Below are positions 1 to 5,913 of a stretch of 6,068 bases of DNA, piece by piece. Origin of the DNA: Oscillospiraceae bacterium (GTDB lineage Bacteria > Bacillota > Clostridia > Oscillospirales > Oscillospiraceae); contig JAHHSH010000083.1 in assembly GCA_020025345.1 (NCBI GenBank), positions 1-6,068 on the forward strand, in the 5' to 3' direction. Made by a program: the position numbers and the translations under genes. The notes beneath the pieces are model-generated. The model worked only from the letters and a program-made list of their open reading frames with translations, did no database searches and was not told where the DNA came from. The stretch's first letter is position 1. Every line of letters starts with the position of its first letter.

Positions 1-21
1 GCTCTCGCTGACAGCTTAGAT

Positions 22-50
22 AGAATACCACTCCGTGCGACATTTGTCAA
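22..50 (-). promoter_or_regulatory. Outward (leftward) sigma-A type promoter
   Basis: Read on the minus strand, a perfect -35 TTGACA (45-50) is followed after 17 nt by TATTCT (22-27, 5 of 6 matches to TATAAT). The predicted transcript starts near position 15 and leaves the window, so its gene or RNA is unseen. It is back-to-back with the promoter of the cell-wall operon. Both hexamers and the optimal spacer are seen directly; activity is inferred. Confidence 0.6.
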
Positions 51-101
51 CACTTTCCTACCATTTTTTCAGATTTTTTTGAACTCCCCTATTCCCTCTT
101 C

Positions 102-132
102 TTGACAGCGGTGTTATCATGTGTAATATAAT
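102..132 (+). promoter_or_regulatory. Promoter of the SEDS-PBP operon
   Basis: A perfect -35 TTGACA lies at 102-107. A perfect TATAAT lies at 127-132 with a long 19-nt spacer; an overlapping TAATAT at 124-129 gives a 16-nt spacer. Either would start transcription about 30 nt before the first gene. A second TATAAT at 148-153 has no recognisable -35. The choice of -10 element cannot be settled from sequence. Confidence 0.55.
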
Positions 133-166
133 CCCTATATACCTAATTATAATAAGAACTATTTGA

Positions 167-1969
167 ATGCCTATGACAACATTACTTAGCAATTTAATCA
201 ACTCCATACTGCCTTTCATCCTAATAGCAGGAAGGATCACAGCAGCTCTGCTGGCTCTTCTTTTGCTGATTCGTTGCTGTCGATCTCTTTTTTCTTCCAA
301 AGAGGAACCCGAGATCTGGGGCTTTCTCAGCATGTCCAACGGCGCCCGCTACGATTTACGCCACTGGGAGAACATGATCGGTCGAAGCCGCAACGCAGAT
401 ATCCGCATCAATTTCCCTTCCGTGTCCCGAACTCATGCCGCTATCTGCCGCGACGAGGCAGCCCAGTGGCGTGTCTTCCCTCTCAATAACCGCAGCGGCG
501 TACTACTCAACGGAAAGCACATTTTTGAGCCACACCCCCTGTGCCCTGGCGATTCGATTGCTGTGGGAGGTGTAGATCTCTTTTTCTTTCCCTCCTCCTC
601 GCAGGACGAGGCGGCACAGGCCAAACGCCGCACGCGCCCCGGCCAAAGATTTTCCCCCGCCGCCAGTCTGTGGCTGTTGACACTTGTCCAGTTTCTTTTA
701 TGGCTGCAGTTTATCCCAGACTGGACAGCAGAAACATGGCTGCCCATTTCTGTCGGCTTTGGCGGATTGTGTCTTGTGGATTGGCTCTTCTATGCTCTTT
801 ACCGGATTTTGCGCCGCACAGGTTATGAATTGGAAACCATGATCTTTCTGCTCATCACCATTGGTTTTTCCGTCACCGCAGCATATACCCCTTCCGGTCT
901 TTATAAACAACTCATCACCGTGATTCTGGGCATGGGCCTCTACCTGACACTCAGCCTCCTTTTACGCAGTCTGCGTATGTCCATCGCCATGCGCTGGCCG
1001 CTGGCCGCCGCCGCTTCCGCTTTACTGGCTTTCAACGTCCTTTTCGGTGAGCGGATCTTCGGCGCCAAAAACTGGGTCGCCATTGGCCCTCTGTCTTTCC
1101 AGCCCTCGGAATTTGTGAAGATTGCCTTTATTCTGGCAGGTGCCGCAACGCTGGATCGCCTCTTCGCCAAGCGGAATCTGATCTTCACTCTGCTCTTTTC
1201 CGCTTTTTGTGTAGGCTGTCTTGTACTGATGAGCGACTTCGGTACAGCACTTATCTTCTTCGTGGCGTTCCTGTGCATTGCCTTTTTGCGAACAGGCGAT
1301 TTCCCCTCCATCGTGATGATGGCGGGTGCCGCCGGATTTGCCGGTACCATTGTTCTTCACTTCAAGCCCTATGTGGCTGATCGCTTCTCTGTATGGCTCC
1401 ACGCCTGGGAGTACACGCAGACTACCGGCTATCAGCAGAGCCGCACCATGTCCGCCATTGCCGCAGGCGGCCTCTTCGGCACAGGCCCCTCGGACGGATG
1501 GCTTAAATATGTCGGCGCTGCCAATACTGACCTGGTCTTCGGCGTCGTCGGCGAGCAATTCGGTCTTCTTTTCTCACTGATTGCCGTAGCTGTGATCATT
1601 ACCCTGGCTCTCTACGCACTGCGATGCGCGCAGCAGGCTCGTTCCACCTTCTACACGATTACATCCTGCAGCACGGCAGCCATGCTGGTATTCCAGACTG
1701 CGCTGAATGTTCTGGGTGCCGTGGATCTGCTGCCGCTGACCGGCGTCACGTTTCCCTTTGTCTCTATGGGCGGCTCCAGCATGATCGCCTGCTGGGGGTT
1801 GGCCGCCTTTTTGAAGGCCGCCGATACACGTCAAAATGCCACACTCTCCCAGAAGCTGCCCAAGACATCCAAAACACCTCCGCCCCCCAGAAGCAGCGAT
1901 AATTTCTTCCAGCAACATCCGGATATCCCTGTTGATACGATCTTCAGAAAGGACGGTGACAACCGATGA
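167..1969 (+). CDS. FHA-domain SEDS peptidoglycan polymerase (FtsW/RodA/SpoVE family)
   Basis: SEDS proteins polymerise lipid II into glycan strands at the membrane with a class B PBP partner. Layout of the 600 aa: one helix at about 10-37 followed by RCC and K residues (so C-terminal side in), an FHA domain at about 52-142, then a multi-helix SEDS core from about 167. SEDS hallmarks are GAKNW...QPSEFVK (299-318), DFGTALIFF (357-365), NTDLVF (453-458) with candidate catalytic D455, and PLTGVTFPFVSMGGSS (523-538). The FHA domain keeps GRS (72-74) and SRTH (87-90), but the usual NGT loop reads RSGV (109-112). The tail after about 550 is polar and proline-rich. The family is usually about 370-420 aa, so the extra length is the TM-FHA module. 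The PBP overlaps its 3' end by 4 nt. The start at 167 has no clear Shine-Dalgarno; ATG 173 is an alternative. Whether it serves division, elongation or sporulation cannot be told here. Confidence 0.95.
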   Translation: MPMTTLLSNLINSILPFILIAGRITAALLALLLLIRCCRSLFSSKEEPEIWGFLSMSNGARYDLRHWENMIGRSRNADIRINFPSVSRTHAAICRDEAAQWRVFPLNNRSGVLLNGKHIFEPHPLCPGDSIAVGGVDLFFFPSSSQDEAAQAKRRTRPGQRFSPAASLWLLTLVQFLLWLQFIPDWTAETWLPISVGFGGLCLVDWLFYALYRILRRTGYELETMIFLLITIGFSVTAAYTPSGLYKQLITVILGMGLYLTLSLLLRSLRMSIAMRWPLAAAASALLAFNVLFGERIFGAKNWVAIGPLSFQPSEFVKIAFILAGAATLDRLFAKRNLIFTLLFSAFCVGCLVLMSDFGTALIFFVAFLCIAFLRTGDFPSIVMMAGAAGFAGTIVLHFKPYVADRFSVWLHAWEYTQTTGYQQSRTMSAIAAGGLFGTGPSDGWLKYVGAANTDLVFGVVGEQFGLLFSLIAVAVIITLALYALRCAQQARSTFYTITSCSTAAMLVFQTALNVLGAVDLLPLTGVTFPFVSMGGSSMIACWGLAAFLKAADTRQNATLSQKLPKTSKTPPPPRSSDNFFQQHPDIPVDTIFRKDGDNR

Positions 1970-3315
1970 AACAGGTTTTTCGCCGCTCGATGCTGCTCTT
2001 CCTTTTTGTTGTGCTATTAGGCGGCGGTGTCGTCCTCTTCTGCCTGCGCTATACAGTGCACGGTGACCAGTGGGCCGCCTTCTCCGCCAACGAGCATGAC
2101 TTTACGGAGGGCCAGCTTTCCAGCGGCCAGATCTTAGACCGTAACGGTACCCTTCTCTATGATGCCGCCACCGGCAGCTATAGTGATGACCCCACGCTGC
2201 GCCGCGCCACACTGCACGCCGTGGGTGACCGCGATAACAATATCTCCACCTCCGCCAAAGCGACCTTGACACGTCACCTGGTTGGTTTTGACCCGATTGG
2301 CGGAACACAAGGAAAAGGCCACAAGCTGTACCTCTCTTTGGATGCTCAGCTGTGCGCTGCCGCATTAGAGGAGCTGGGCTGGCGCAAAGGCACGGTGGGC
2401 GTCTATAACTACGAAACCGGCGAGATTCTCTGCATGGTCTCTACTCCCACCTTCGACCCGGCTGATCCGCCCCACATCGAAGACGGCGAGAGCGCCTACG
2501 AGGGCGTCTATCTCAACCGTTTTCTCTCTGCCGCATACACCCCCGGCTCCGTTTTTAAGGTCGTTACTGCGGCAGCAGCCTTGGAGCAGCTGTCCGATGT
2601 CGCAGAGCGCAGCTTTTCCTGCGATGGCCGTCTTACCATAGGCGACGATGTGATCACCTGTCCCTATGCCCACGGCGAGATGGATCTCTCCGATGCCTTT
2701 GCCGTGTCCTGCAACGGTGTATTCGCCCAGTTGGCTGAAGAATTGGGCGGCGATACACTGAAACAGTACGCCGAGTCAGCAGGTCTCCTGTCGTCCCAGA
2801 CCATCAACGGCATTGAAACCGCCGCCGGAAGCTACACGGTCAGCGACAGCTACGAATTGGGCTGGTCCGGCGTGGGCCAGTTTGACGACCTGGTAAACCC
2901 CTGCGCTATGATGACACTGATGGGCGCCATCGCCGGTGAGGGCCATGCCGCCGCACCGCGGCTGATCCACAGAGAAACCGGAATGTTCTCCCTTCCCGTC
3001 CCTACCGGCGGCAAAGATACCGTAACCGTCAACTGGTCTTCCAGTACCTGCAGAGCACTGCGGGACATGATGGCCCACAGTGTGGAGGTAACCTATGGTC
3101 AGTCCAATTTCGGAGATCTGGCGATCTGCGCAAAATCCGGTACCGCAGAAGTAGGCGCAGGGCAGACACCTCATGCATGGTTCACCGGTTTTCTGGATGA
3201 CCCGTCCCACCCTCTGGCCTTTGTAGTCGTGGTAGAAAACGGCGGAGGCGGCGCAGAAGTAGCCGGTCCCATCGCTTCCCGCATCCTGCAAATGGCTGTA
3301 GGCGACGAAGAATAA
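1966..3315 (+). CDS. Class B penicillin-binding protein (transpeptidase)
   Basis: This is a D,D-transpeptidase that cross-links stem peptides outside the membrane, and the probable partner of the upstream SEDS polymerase. An N-terminal signal-anchor helix spans about 8-28. A short dimerisation/pedestal region contains GQILDRNGTLL (54-64), the family's usual DRNG entry motif. The transpeptidase domain shows PGSVFK with nucleophile S195 and K198, SCN at 248-250, KSGTAE at 390-395, and a following HAWFTGF (403-409). All three active-site motifs are intact. At 449 aa it is shorter than typical division PBPs (commonly about 580-720 aa), has no PASTA repeats, and resembles the compact PbpA-type proteins found beside FtsW-like genes. 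The start codon overlaps the preceding stop as ATGA, with AAAGGA (1948-1953) and GGTGA (1955-1959) upstream, so translation is probably coupled. The conserved post-domain segment reads LVNPCAMM where vTPLQMA is usual. Confidence 0.95.
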   Translation: MKQVFRRSMLLFLFVVLLGGGVVLFCLRYTVHGDQWAAFSANEHDFTEGQLSSGQILDRNGTLLYDAATGSYSDDPTLRRATLHAVGDRDNNISTSAKATLTRHLVGFDPIGGTQGKGHKLYLSLDAQLCAAALEELGWRKGTVGVYNYETGEILCMVSTPTFDPADPPHIEDGESAYEGVYLNRFLSAAYTPGSVFKVVTAAAALEQLSDVAERSFSCDGRLTIGDDVITCPYAHGEMDLSDAFAVSCNGVFAQLAEELGGDTLKQYAESAGLLSSQTINGIETAAGSYTVSDSYELGWSGVGQFDDLVNPCAMMTLMGAIAGEGHAAAPRLIHRETGMFSLPVPTGGKDTVTVNWSSSTCRALRDMMAHSVEVTYGQSNFGDLAICAKSGTAEVGAGQTPHAWFTGFLDDPSHPLAFVVVVENGGGGAEVAGPIASRILQMAVGDEE

Positions 3316-3358
3316 CCACTCATCCCCGGCAGCAATACAGCCGTCGCTGCCCGGATAT

Positions 3359-3395
3359 AAAAAAACTGCACGATCTACAAGATCGTGCAGTTTTT
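3359..3395. terminator. Bidirectional intrinsic terminator between convergent genes
   Basis: An 11-bp perfect stem (3366-3376 with 3380-3390) closes a 3-nt loop (ACA). It is flanked by seven A residues on the left (3359-3365) and TTTTTATTAT on the right, so it gives a U-tract on both strands. It sits between the stop of the PBP gene (3315) and the stop of the minus-strand thiamine pyrophosphokinase gene (3404), and should end both transcripts. Confidence 0.92.
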
Positions 3396-3403
3396 ATTAT
3401 CGC

Positions 3404-4021
3404 TTATTCTTCGCCCCGGAGACACAGCACAAGGCATCCACTGCGTACAGATACCGTCACCGCATCGCCGCAGAAGTGATTACTGACAGCCAGCGGCAGA
3501 TCTGCCACCAGCGTTCCATCTTCCATCGAATACTGGGCGCCGCAGATGGATACACCCTCCGCGTCTCCGCCCCAGCAAAAGACAGATAGGATCCCTTCAG
3601 ATCGCGCCGGAAAGGTCATACTTCTATTGTAAATCGCCGTATATCTCTCCCCGTCGCCATAGAGCCAGCCTTCCGCCCCGCGACGAGCCAGATAAGCCAG
3701 CGCCTGCAAATTAGCCACCGAATGGTCGCTGCGCCGACCGCCTAAGCCGCCGTAAATGTGAAACTCCCGGTGGCCCAATGCCAGACCACGCTTGATCGCC
3801 AGCATCATGTCTGTGTCGTCTTTCTCCACCGGAAAACGCTCTGTACAGGGGAAAGCAGGCACAGCTCCCAATGAGTCAAAATCTCCCAGCAGCAGCTGCG
3901 GCTCCACACCGGCCTTCTCACAAGCCAGCCAGCCTCCGTCAGCGGCAATCACATAGTCCTGTGGTGTAGGACGCCGGGGCAAACCGTAAAAAGATCCTGC
4001 ACCGAAAATATAACACGCCAT
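3404..4021 (-). CDS. thiN: Thiamine pyrophosphokinase
   Basis: It transfers pyrophosphate from ATP to thiamine, giving thiamine diphosphate in the cytoplasm; this is the last step of salvage. With the start chosen here the protein has 205 aa. Family motifs are ADGG (27-30), GDFDS (46-50), KDDTD (67-71), GGLGGRRSDH (91-100) and SNHF (180-183), covering the nucleotide and Mg-binding catalytic half and the C-terminal thiamine-binding beta half. Length is normal. An in-frame ATG at 4039 would add six residues, but the Shine-Dalgarno GGAGGG (4028-4033) lies inside that extension, 6 nt before ATG 4021, and the predicted transcription start is near 4037. The gene is monocistronic: own promoter, terminators on both sides. 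No TPP riboswitch fits in the very short leader. No thiamine transporter is visible beside it. Confidence 0.94.
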   Translation of the reverse strand: MACYIFGAGSFYGLPRRPTPQDYVIAADGGWLACEKAGVEPQLLLGDFDSLGAVPAFPCTERFPVEKDDTDMMLAIKRGLALGHREFHIYGGLGGRRSDHSVANLQALAYLARRGAEGWLYGDGERYTAIYNRSMTFPARSEGILSVFCWGGDAEGVSICGAQYSMEDGTLVADLPLAVSNHFCGDAVTVSVRSGCLVLCLRGEE

Positions 4022-4027
4022 TCTGCT

Positions 4028-4033
4028 CCCTCC
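4028..4033 (-). promoter_or_regulatory. Ribosome binding site fixing the thiN start at 4021
   Basis: On the minus strand this reads GGAGGG, followed by a 6-nt spacer (AGCAGA) and ATG. It decides for the start at 4021 over the upstream ATG at 4039, which would place this site inside the coding region. Confidence 0.85.
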
Positions 4034-4043
4034 AATCATTTAT

Positions 4044-4071
4044 ATTATATAGCATTCCGTCCAAATAGCAA
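4044..4071 (-). promoter_or_regulatory. thiN promoter
   Basis: On the minus strand, -35 TTGCTA (4066-4071, 4 of 6) and a perfect -10 TATAAT (4044-4049) are separated by 16 nt. The predicted start is near 4037, giving a leader of only about 16 nt that just holds the ribosome binding site. Confidence 0.65.
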
Positions 4072-4125
4072 GTAATCTCAATAGAAAGACTCTCTTCAAA
4101 ATATCGTGCTTCTTATCCGTATAGC

Positions 4126-4170
4126 AAAAAGCCCCGGCTTCTGAACCACTTCCAGAAACCGGGGCTTTTT
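4126..4170. terminator. Intrinsic terminator of the YitT-family gene, bidirectional shape
   Basis: An 8-bp GC-rich stem (AGCCCCGG at 4130-4137 with 4159-4166) is extended inward, after one mismatch, by five pairs (4139-4143 with 4153-4157) around a 9-nt loop. It is flanked by AAAAA on the left and TTTTT on the right. On the minus strand it lies 15 nt past the YitT-family stop and ends in a U-tract, so it terminates that gene. No plus-strand gene needs it. Confidence 0.9.
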
Positions 4171-4184
4171 ATGTATCTCTCTTC

Positions 4185-5129
4185 TTACAGATTCTTCGGC
4201 CGATAGATGATCTCGTTGACCGTATAGACGGTCACAAATGCATTTTCGTCCGTTTTGGAAATAAAAGACATCAGCTGCGAATACTCCGCCTTATTAACGA
4301 TTACGGTAAGCTCCCTGCGCACTTCATTTGTAAAGGCCCCCACCGCATCATACAGGGTTGCACCACTGCGAAGCTCATGGAGGACAAAATTCCGGATAAT
4401 ATCGTTTTCGTCCGAAATGATGCAGACCTTCTTCTTGGAATTGATTCCAAACAGGAAATGGTCGAGAATCGTCCCGCTCAGATAGGTGCCCAACAGGCTG
4501 AGCACCACTGTTTTTACGTCATAGGCAAAAGCTGCCGACAGCGATACCGCAGTACCGCAAAGGGTCAGCGCCACGCCAAGATCCAGCCGCAGATATTTAT
4601 TCACGATCTTTGCCGCAATATCAAGTCCGCCGGAGGATGCATTCCGCCAAAACAGAATGGCCTGTCCCATGGCAATGAATAGGCAGAAACAGATCAAATC
4701 CAGAAACGGATCTCCCATGATGGATTCAAAATCCGGGAACAGATATTCCCACACACCCAGTATCACAGGGAGCAGCATAGAAGTATAGATCGTCTTGACG
4801 CCGAATTCCCGTCCCACAAAAATAAGTCCCAATATGAGGAACAGAATGTTCAGTCCCATCGTGATAACGGTCATACTGATCCCTGTCAATTCCGTAATCA
4901 CGATTGCCATACCCGCAATGCTTCCAACCACCAAATGTGAGGGAACCAAAAAGAAATAGATTGCTGACGCAGCAATCACTACACCCAGGGTAATCAGCGC
5001 ATAGTCTATTAAAACGGCTCCACATTTTCCTTTTTTTATCTTTTTCAAATCATTTGTATCCTTTCCCTGTATAGATTGCCTTTGTATATGGTCACTCTTT
5101 CCATGCAACCACGCTATTTCTCTTTGCAT
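4185..5129 (-). CDS. YitT family membrane protein (DUF161 + DUF2179)
   Basis: An integral membrane protein of unknown function, in a family common and often multi-copy in Firmicutes. Hydrophobic segments lie at about 39-60, 68-83, 88-105, 113-130, 142-160, 185-203 and 206-222. WRNASSGGLD (161-170) lies between two of them. The C-terminal cytoplasmic DUF2179 domain (about 230-310) contains SGATLYDAVGAF (255-266), a region of strands around ELTVIVNK (273-280), and DENAFVTV (294-301). As written the protein has 314 aa. The first 27 residues are polar and unlike the family, and the TTG at 5046-5048 (residue 28, giving LKKIKK...) would give 287 aa, the usual length, with AAAGGA 10 nt upstream. ATG 5129 has only GAGG at 4 nt. 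The true start is therefore uncertain. It lies 62 nt downstream of the CGGC gene and may be cotranscribed; a terminator follows. Composition is AT-richer than the cell-wall operon. Confidence 0.92.
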   Translation of the reverse strand: MQREIAWLHGKSDHIQRQSIQGKDTNDLKKIKKGKCGAVLIDYALITLGVVIAASAIYFFLVPSHLVVGSIAGMAIVITELTGISMTVITMGLNILFLILGLIFVGREFGVKTIYTSMLLPVILGVWEYLFPDFESIMGDPFLDLICFCLFIAMGQAILFWRNASSGGLDIAAKIVNKYLRLDLGVALTLCGTAVSLSAAFAYDVKTVVLSLLGTYLSGTILDHFLFGINSKKKVCIISDENDIIRNFVLHELRSGATLYDAVGAFTNEVRRELTVIVNKAEYSQLMSFISKTDENAFVTVYTVNEIIYRPKNL

Positions 5130-5191
5130 CGCGCCTCACACGTCAATCCCCCGCCTGTAAGCCGGGATTTCCTCTGTTTATCTCCGTGCTG

Positions 5192-5524
5192 TTAATGCGT
5201 ATATTCCAGGATCCGAATGTCCTCACCCACAGCTTTTCTCACCGCATCCATCATCATTTTCTGCGCCGGACATGGGAAACCTATGGGCGTCCCCTTTTGA
5301 ATACAGGAAGCAAATGCAATCGTATCGGCTCCGCGTTTGACCAATTCTTTCGCCCGCATGACAGCTCTCTTGCCGGGGCAGCCACCGCAGCTGACAAATC
5401 CGACAATTTCAATCTCTTCCTCAATTCCGCTAAAAGCACCGCCGCGAGCAGAAACTACCTTAAAATCTGTCGTTCCGGGACAATAGTCCTCTGTTTGCTG
5501 GCACCGAATGATTCCCAATTTCAC
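5192..5524 (-). CDS. CGGC domain-containing protein
   Basis: A small soluble protein of 110 aa with no signal peptide or membrane segment. It matches the CGGC family (small cysteine-rich proteins, possibly metal-binding; no established reaction). Its six cysteines are C8, C15, the CGGC pair C46 and C49, C74 and C85. They sit in a conserved order: IIRC near the N terminus, YCPG (14-17), FVSCGGCPGK (43-52), FASC (71-74) and FPCPAQ (83-88). Length is normal. The start is GTG at 5524, supported by AAGGAG (5530-5535) 5 nt upstream. It precedes the YitT-family gene on the same strand. The open frame on the opposite strand here is a shadow. Function is unknown; redox or metal handling is a guess from the cysteines. 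Confidence 0.88.
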   Translation of the reverse strand: MKLGIIRCQQTEDYCPGTTDFKVVSARGGAFSGIEEEIEIVGFVSCGGCPGKRAVMRAKELVKRGADTIAFASCIQKGTPIGFPCPAQKMMMDAVRKAVGEDIRILEYTH

Positions 5525-5529
5525 AAGAT

Positions 5530-5535
5530 CTCCTT
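5530..5535 (-). promoter_or_regulatory. Ribosome binding site of the CGGC gene (supports the GTG start)
   Basis: On the minus strand this is AAGGAG, 5 nt before GTG (5522-5524). It supports the non-ATG start for the CGGC protein; no better in-frame start is visible. Confidence 0.8.
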
Positions 5536-5575
5536 CTTTCTTTTTTATAGTTCACTCCTTATAAATCTTACGATT

Positions 5576-5605
5576 ATTAAACTTAGCAGTCAGACAGAAA
5601 ATCAA
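5576..5605 (-). promoter_or_regulatory. Possible promoter of the CGGC gene
   Basis: On the minus strand, TTGATT (5600-5605) and TTTAAT (5576-5581, 5 of 6) are 18 nt apart, just upstream of the CGGC gene and overlapping the end of the M20 remnant. The -35 is weak. If this is not the promoter, the gene would depend on the strong promoter near 5815. Confidence 0.35.
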
Positions 5606-5729
5606 CAGCAAACTGAGCCATGACGCCTGCCCCGCGCCGCATAGCATCCTCGTCAATATCAAACTTCTCGCGATGGTCGGTGTAAGAGATCGAAGTAAGC
5701 CATCCGCTTTCCCATAGTAAAATCAGCCT
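5583..5729 (-). pseudogene. C-terminal remnant of an M20-family amidohydrolase/peptidase
   Basis: On the minus strand an open stretch ends at TAA (5583-5585). Its translation contains SYTDHREKFDIDEDAM and then GAGVMAQFAVDFLSDC. This matches the end of M20 peptidases/aminoacylase-like hydrolases, where an H-x-x-x-FDIDE-x-AL motif is followed by a helix ending in A-x-D-x-L. Only about 40 codons are recognisable, against about 390 for the whole enzyme. In frame, a TGA at 5730-5732 closes it, and no start or metal-binding N-terminal domain is present. Residues before about 5708 do not resemble the family, so a deletion or rearrangement junction may lie near 5700-5730. It ends 58 nt before the CGGC gene. 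The protein identity is recognised by motif; the pseudogene status follows from the missing body. Confidence 0.65.
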
Positions 5730-5762
5730 TCAAGCACAATTGCATATCGCTTAATTGTTGAA
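5729..5762. repeat. Imperfect dyad (hairpin) with T-rich right flank
   Basis: TTCAA (5729-5733) pairs with TTGAA (5758-5762) and CAATT (5737-5741) with AATTG (5753-5757), with a 3-nt bulge (5734-5736) and an 11-nt loop. TTTTCCTTTT follows on the plus strand. It could be a weak plus-strand terminator or a leader hairpin downstream of the minus-strand promoter at 5815-5842. It is AT-rich and weak. Confidence 0.3.
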
Positions 5763-5814
5763 TTTTCCTTTTAAATCACGTTTTATATCGAGGATATCAT
5801 ACGCATTATATTTT

Positions 5815-5842
5815 ATTATACCTTTGTAGGGGTAATTGTCAA
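5815..5842 (-). promoter_or_regulatory. Consensus promoter with operator-like spacer
   Basis: On the minus strand, perfect TTGACA (5837-5842) and perfect TATAAT (5815-5820) are 16 nt apart. A second TATAAT follows at 5805-5810. The spacer reads TACCCCTACAAAGGTA in its central part: a TACC/GGTA half-site dyad around a C-rich and G-containing core, which loosely recalls operators of CsoR-type repressors. No intact gene lies directly downstream; only the M20 remnant, then the CGGC gene about 280 nt away. The hexamers are seen; operator identity is speculation. Confidence 0.7.
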
Positions 5843-5913
5843 TATAGGTGGTCAGTCATTTCTATACATTTTTATGCACTTTCAATATATCATTTGTCAT
5901 CTGTTCAATAAGG

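Noticed and set aside
1..15. T-box or other structured leader at the left edge (AGCGAGAGC on the minus strand)
   Set aside because: Only about 15 nt of the putative transcript are inside the window, too little to identify a structure.
1022..1558. 178-aa minus-strand open frame inside the SEDS gene
   Set aside because: It is antisense to the conserved SEDS core, is polar and low in recognisable pattern, and has no promoter or ribosome binding site; a shadow of GC-rich coding.
2776..3291. 171-aa minus-strand open frame inside the PBP gene
   Set aside because: It is antisense to the transpeptidase domain, with no family resemblance; a coding shadow.
3324..3354. Second hairpin just after the PBP stop
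   Set aside because: Imperfect GC-rich arms with a 12-nt loop and a bulge, without a following U-tract on either strand; the adjacent perfect hairpin at 3359-3395 explains termination.
4022..4125. TPP riboswitch upstream of thiN
   Set aside because: The predicted transcription start leaves a ~16-nt leader, and no THI-box-like motif (CUGAGA or similar) is visible in the region.
5118..5146. Promoter for the YitT-family gene using TTGACG at 5141-5146
   Set aside because: The -35 is good, but no acceptable -10 lies at 16-18 nt (AGAGAA at 17 nt).
5186..5623. 145-aa plus-strand open frame
   Set aside because: It lies opposite the CGGC gene, whose motifs, ribosome binding site and length all fit; its own translation has no recognisable domain and no good ribosome binding site.
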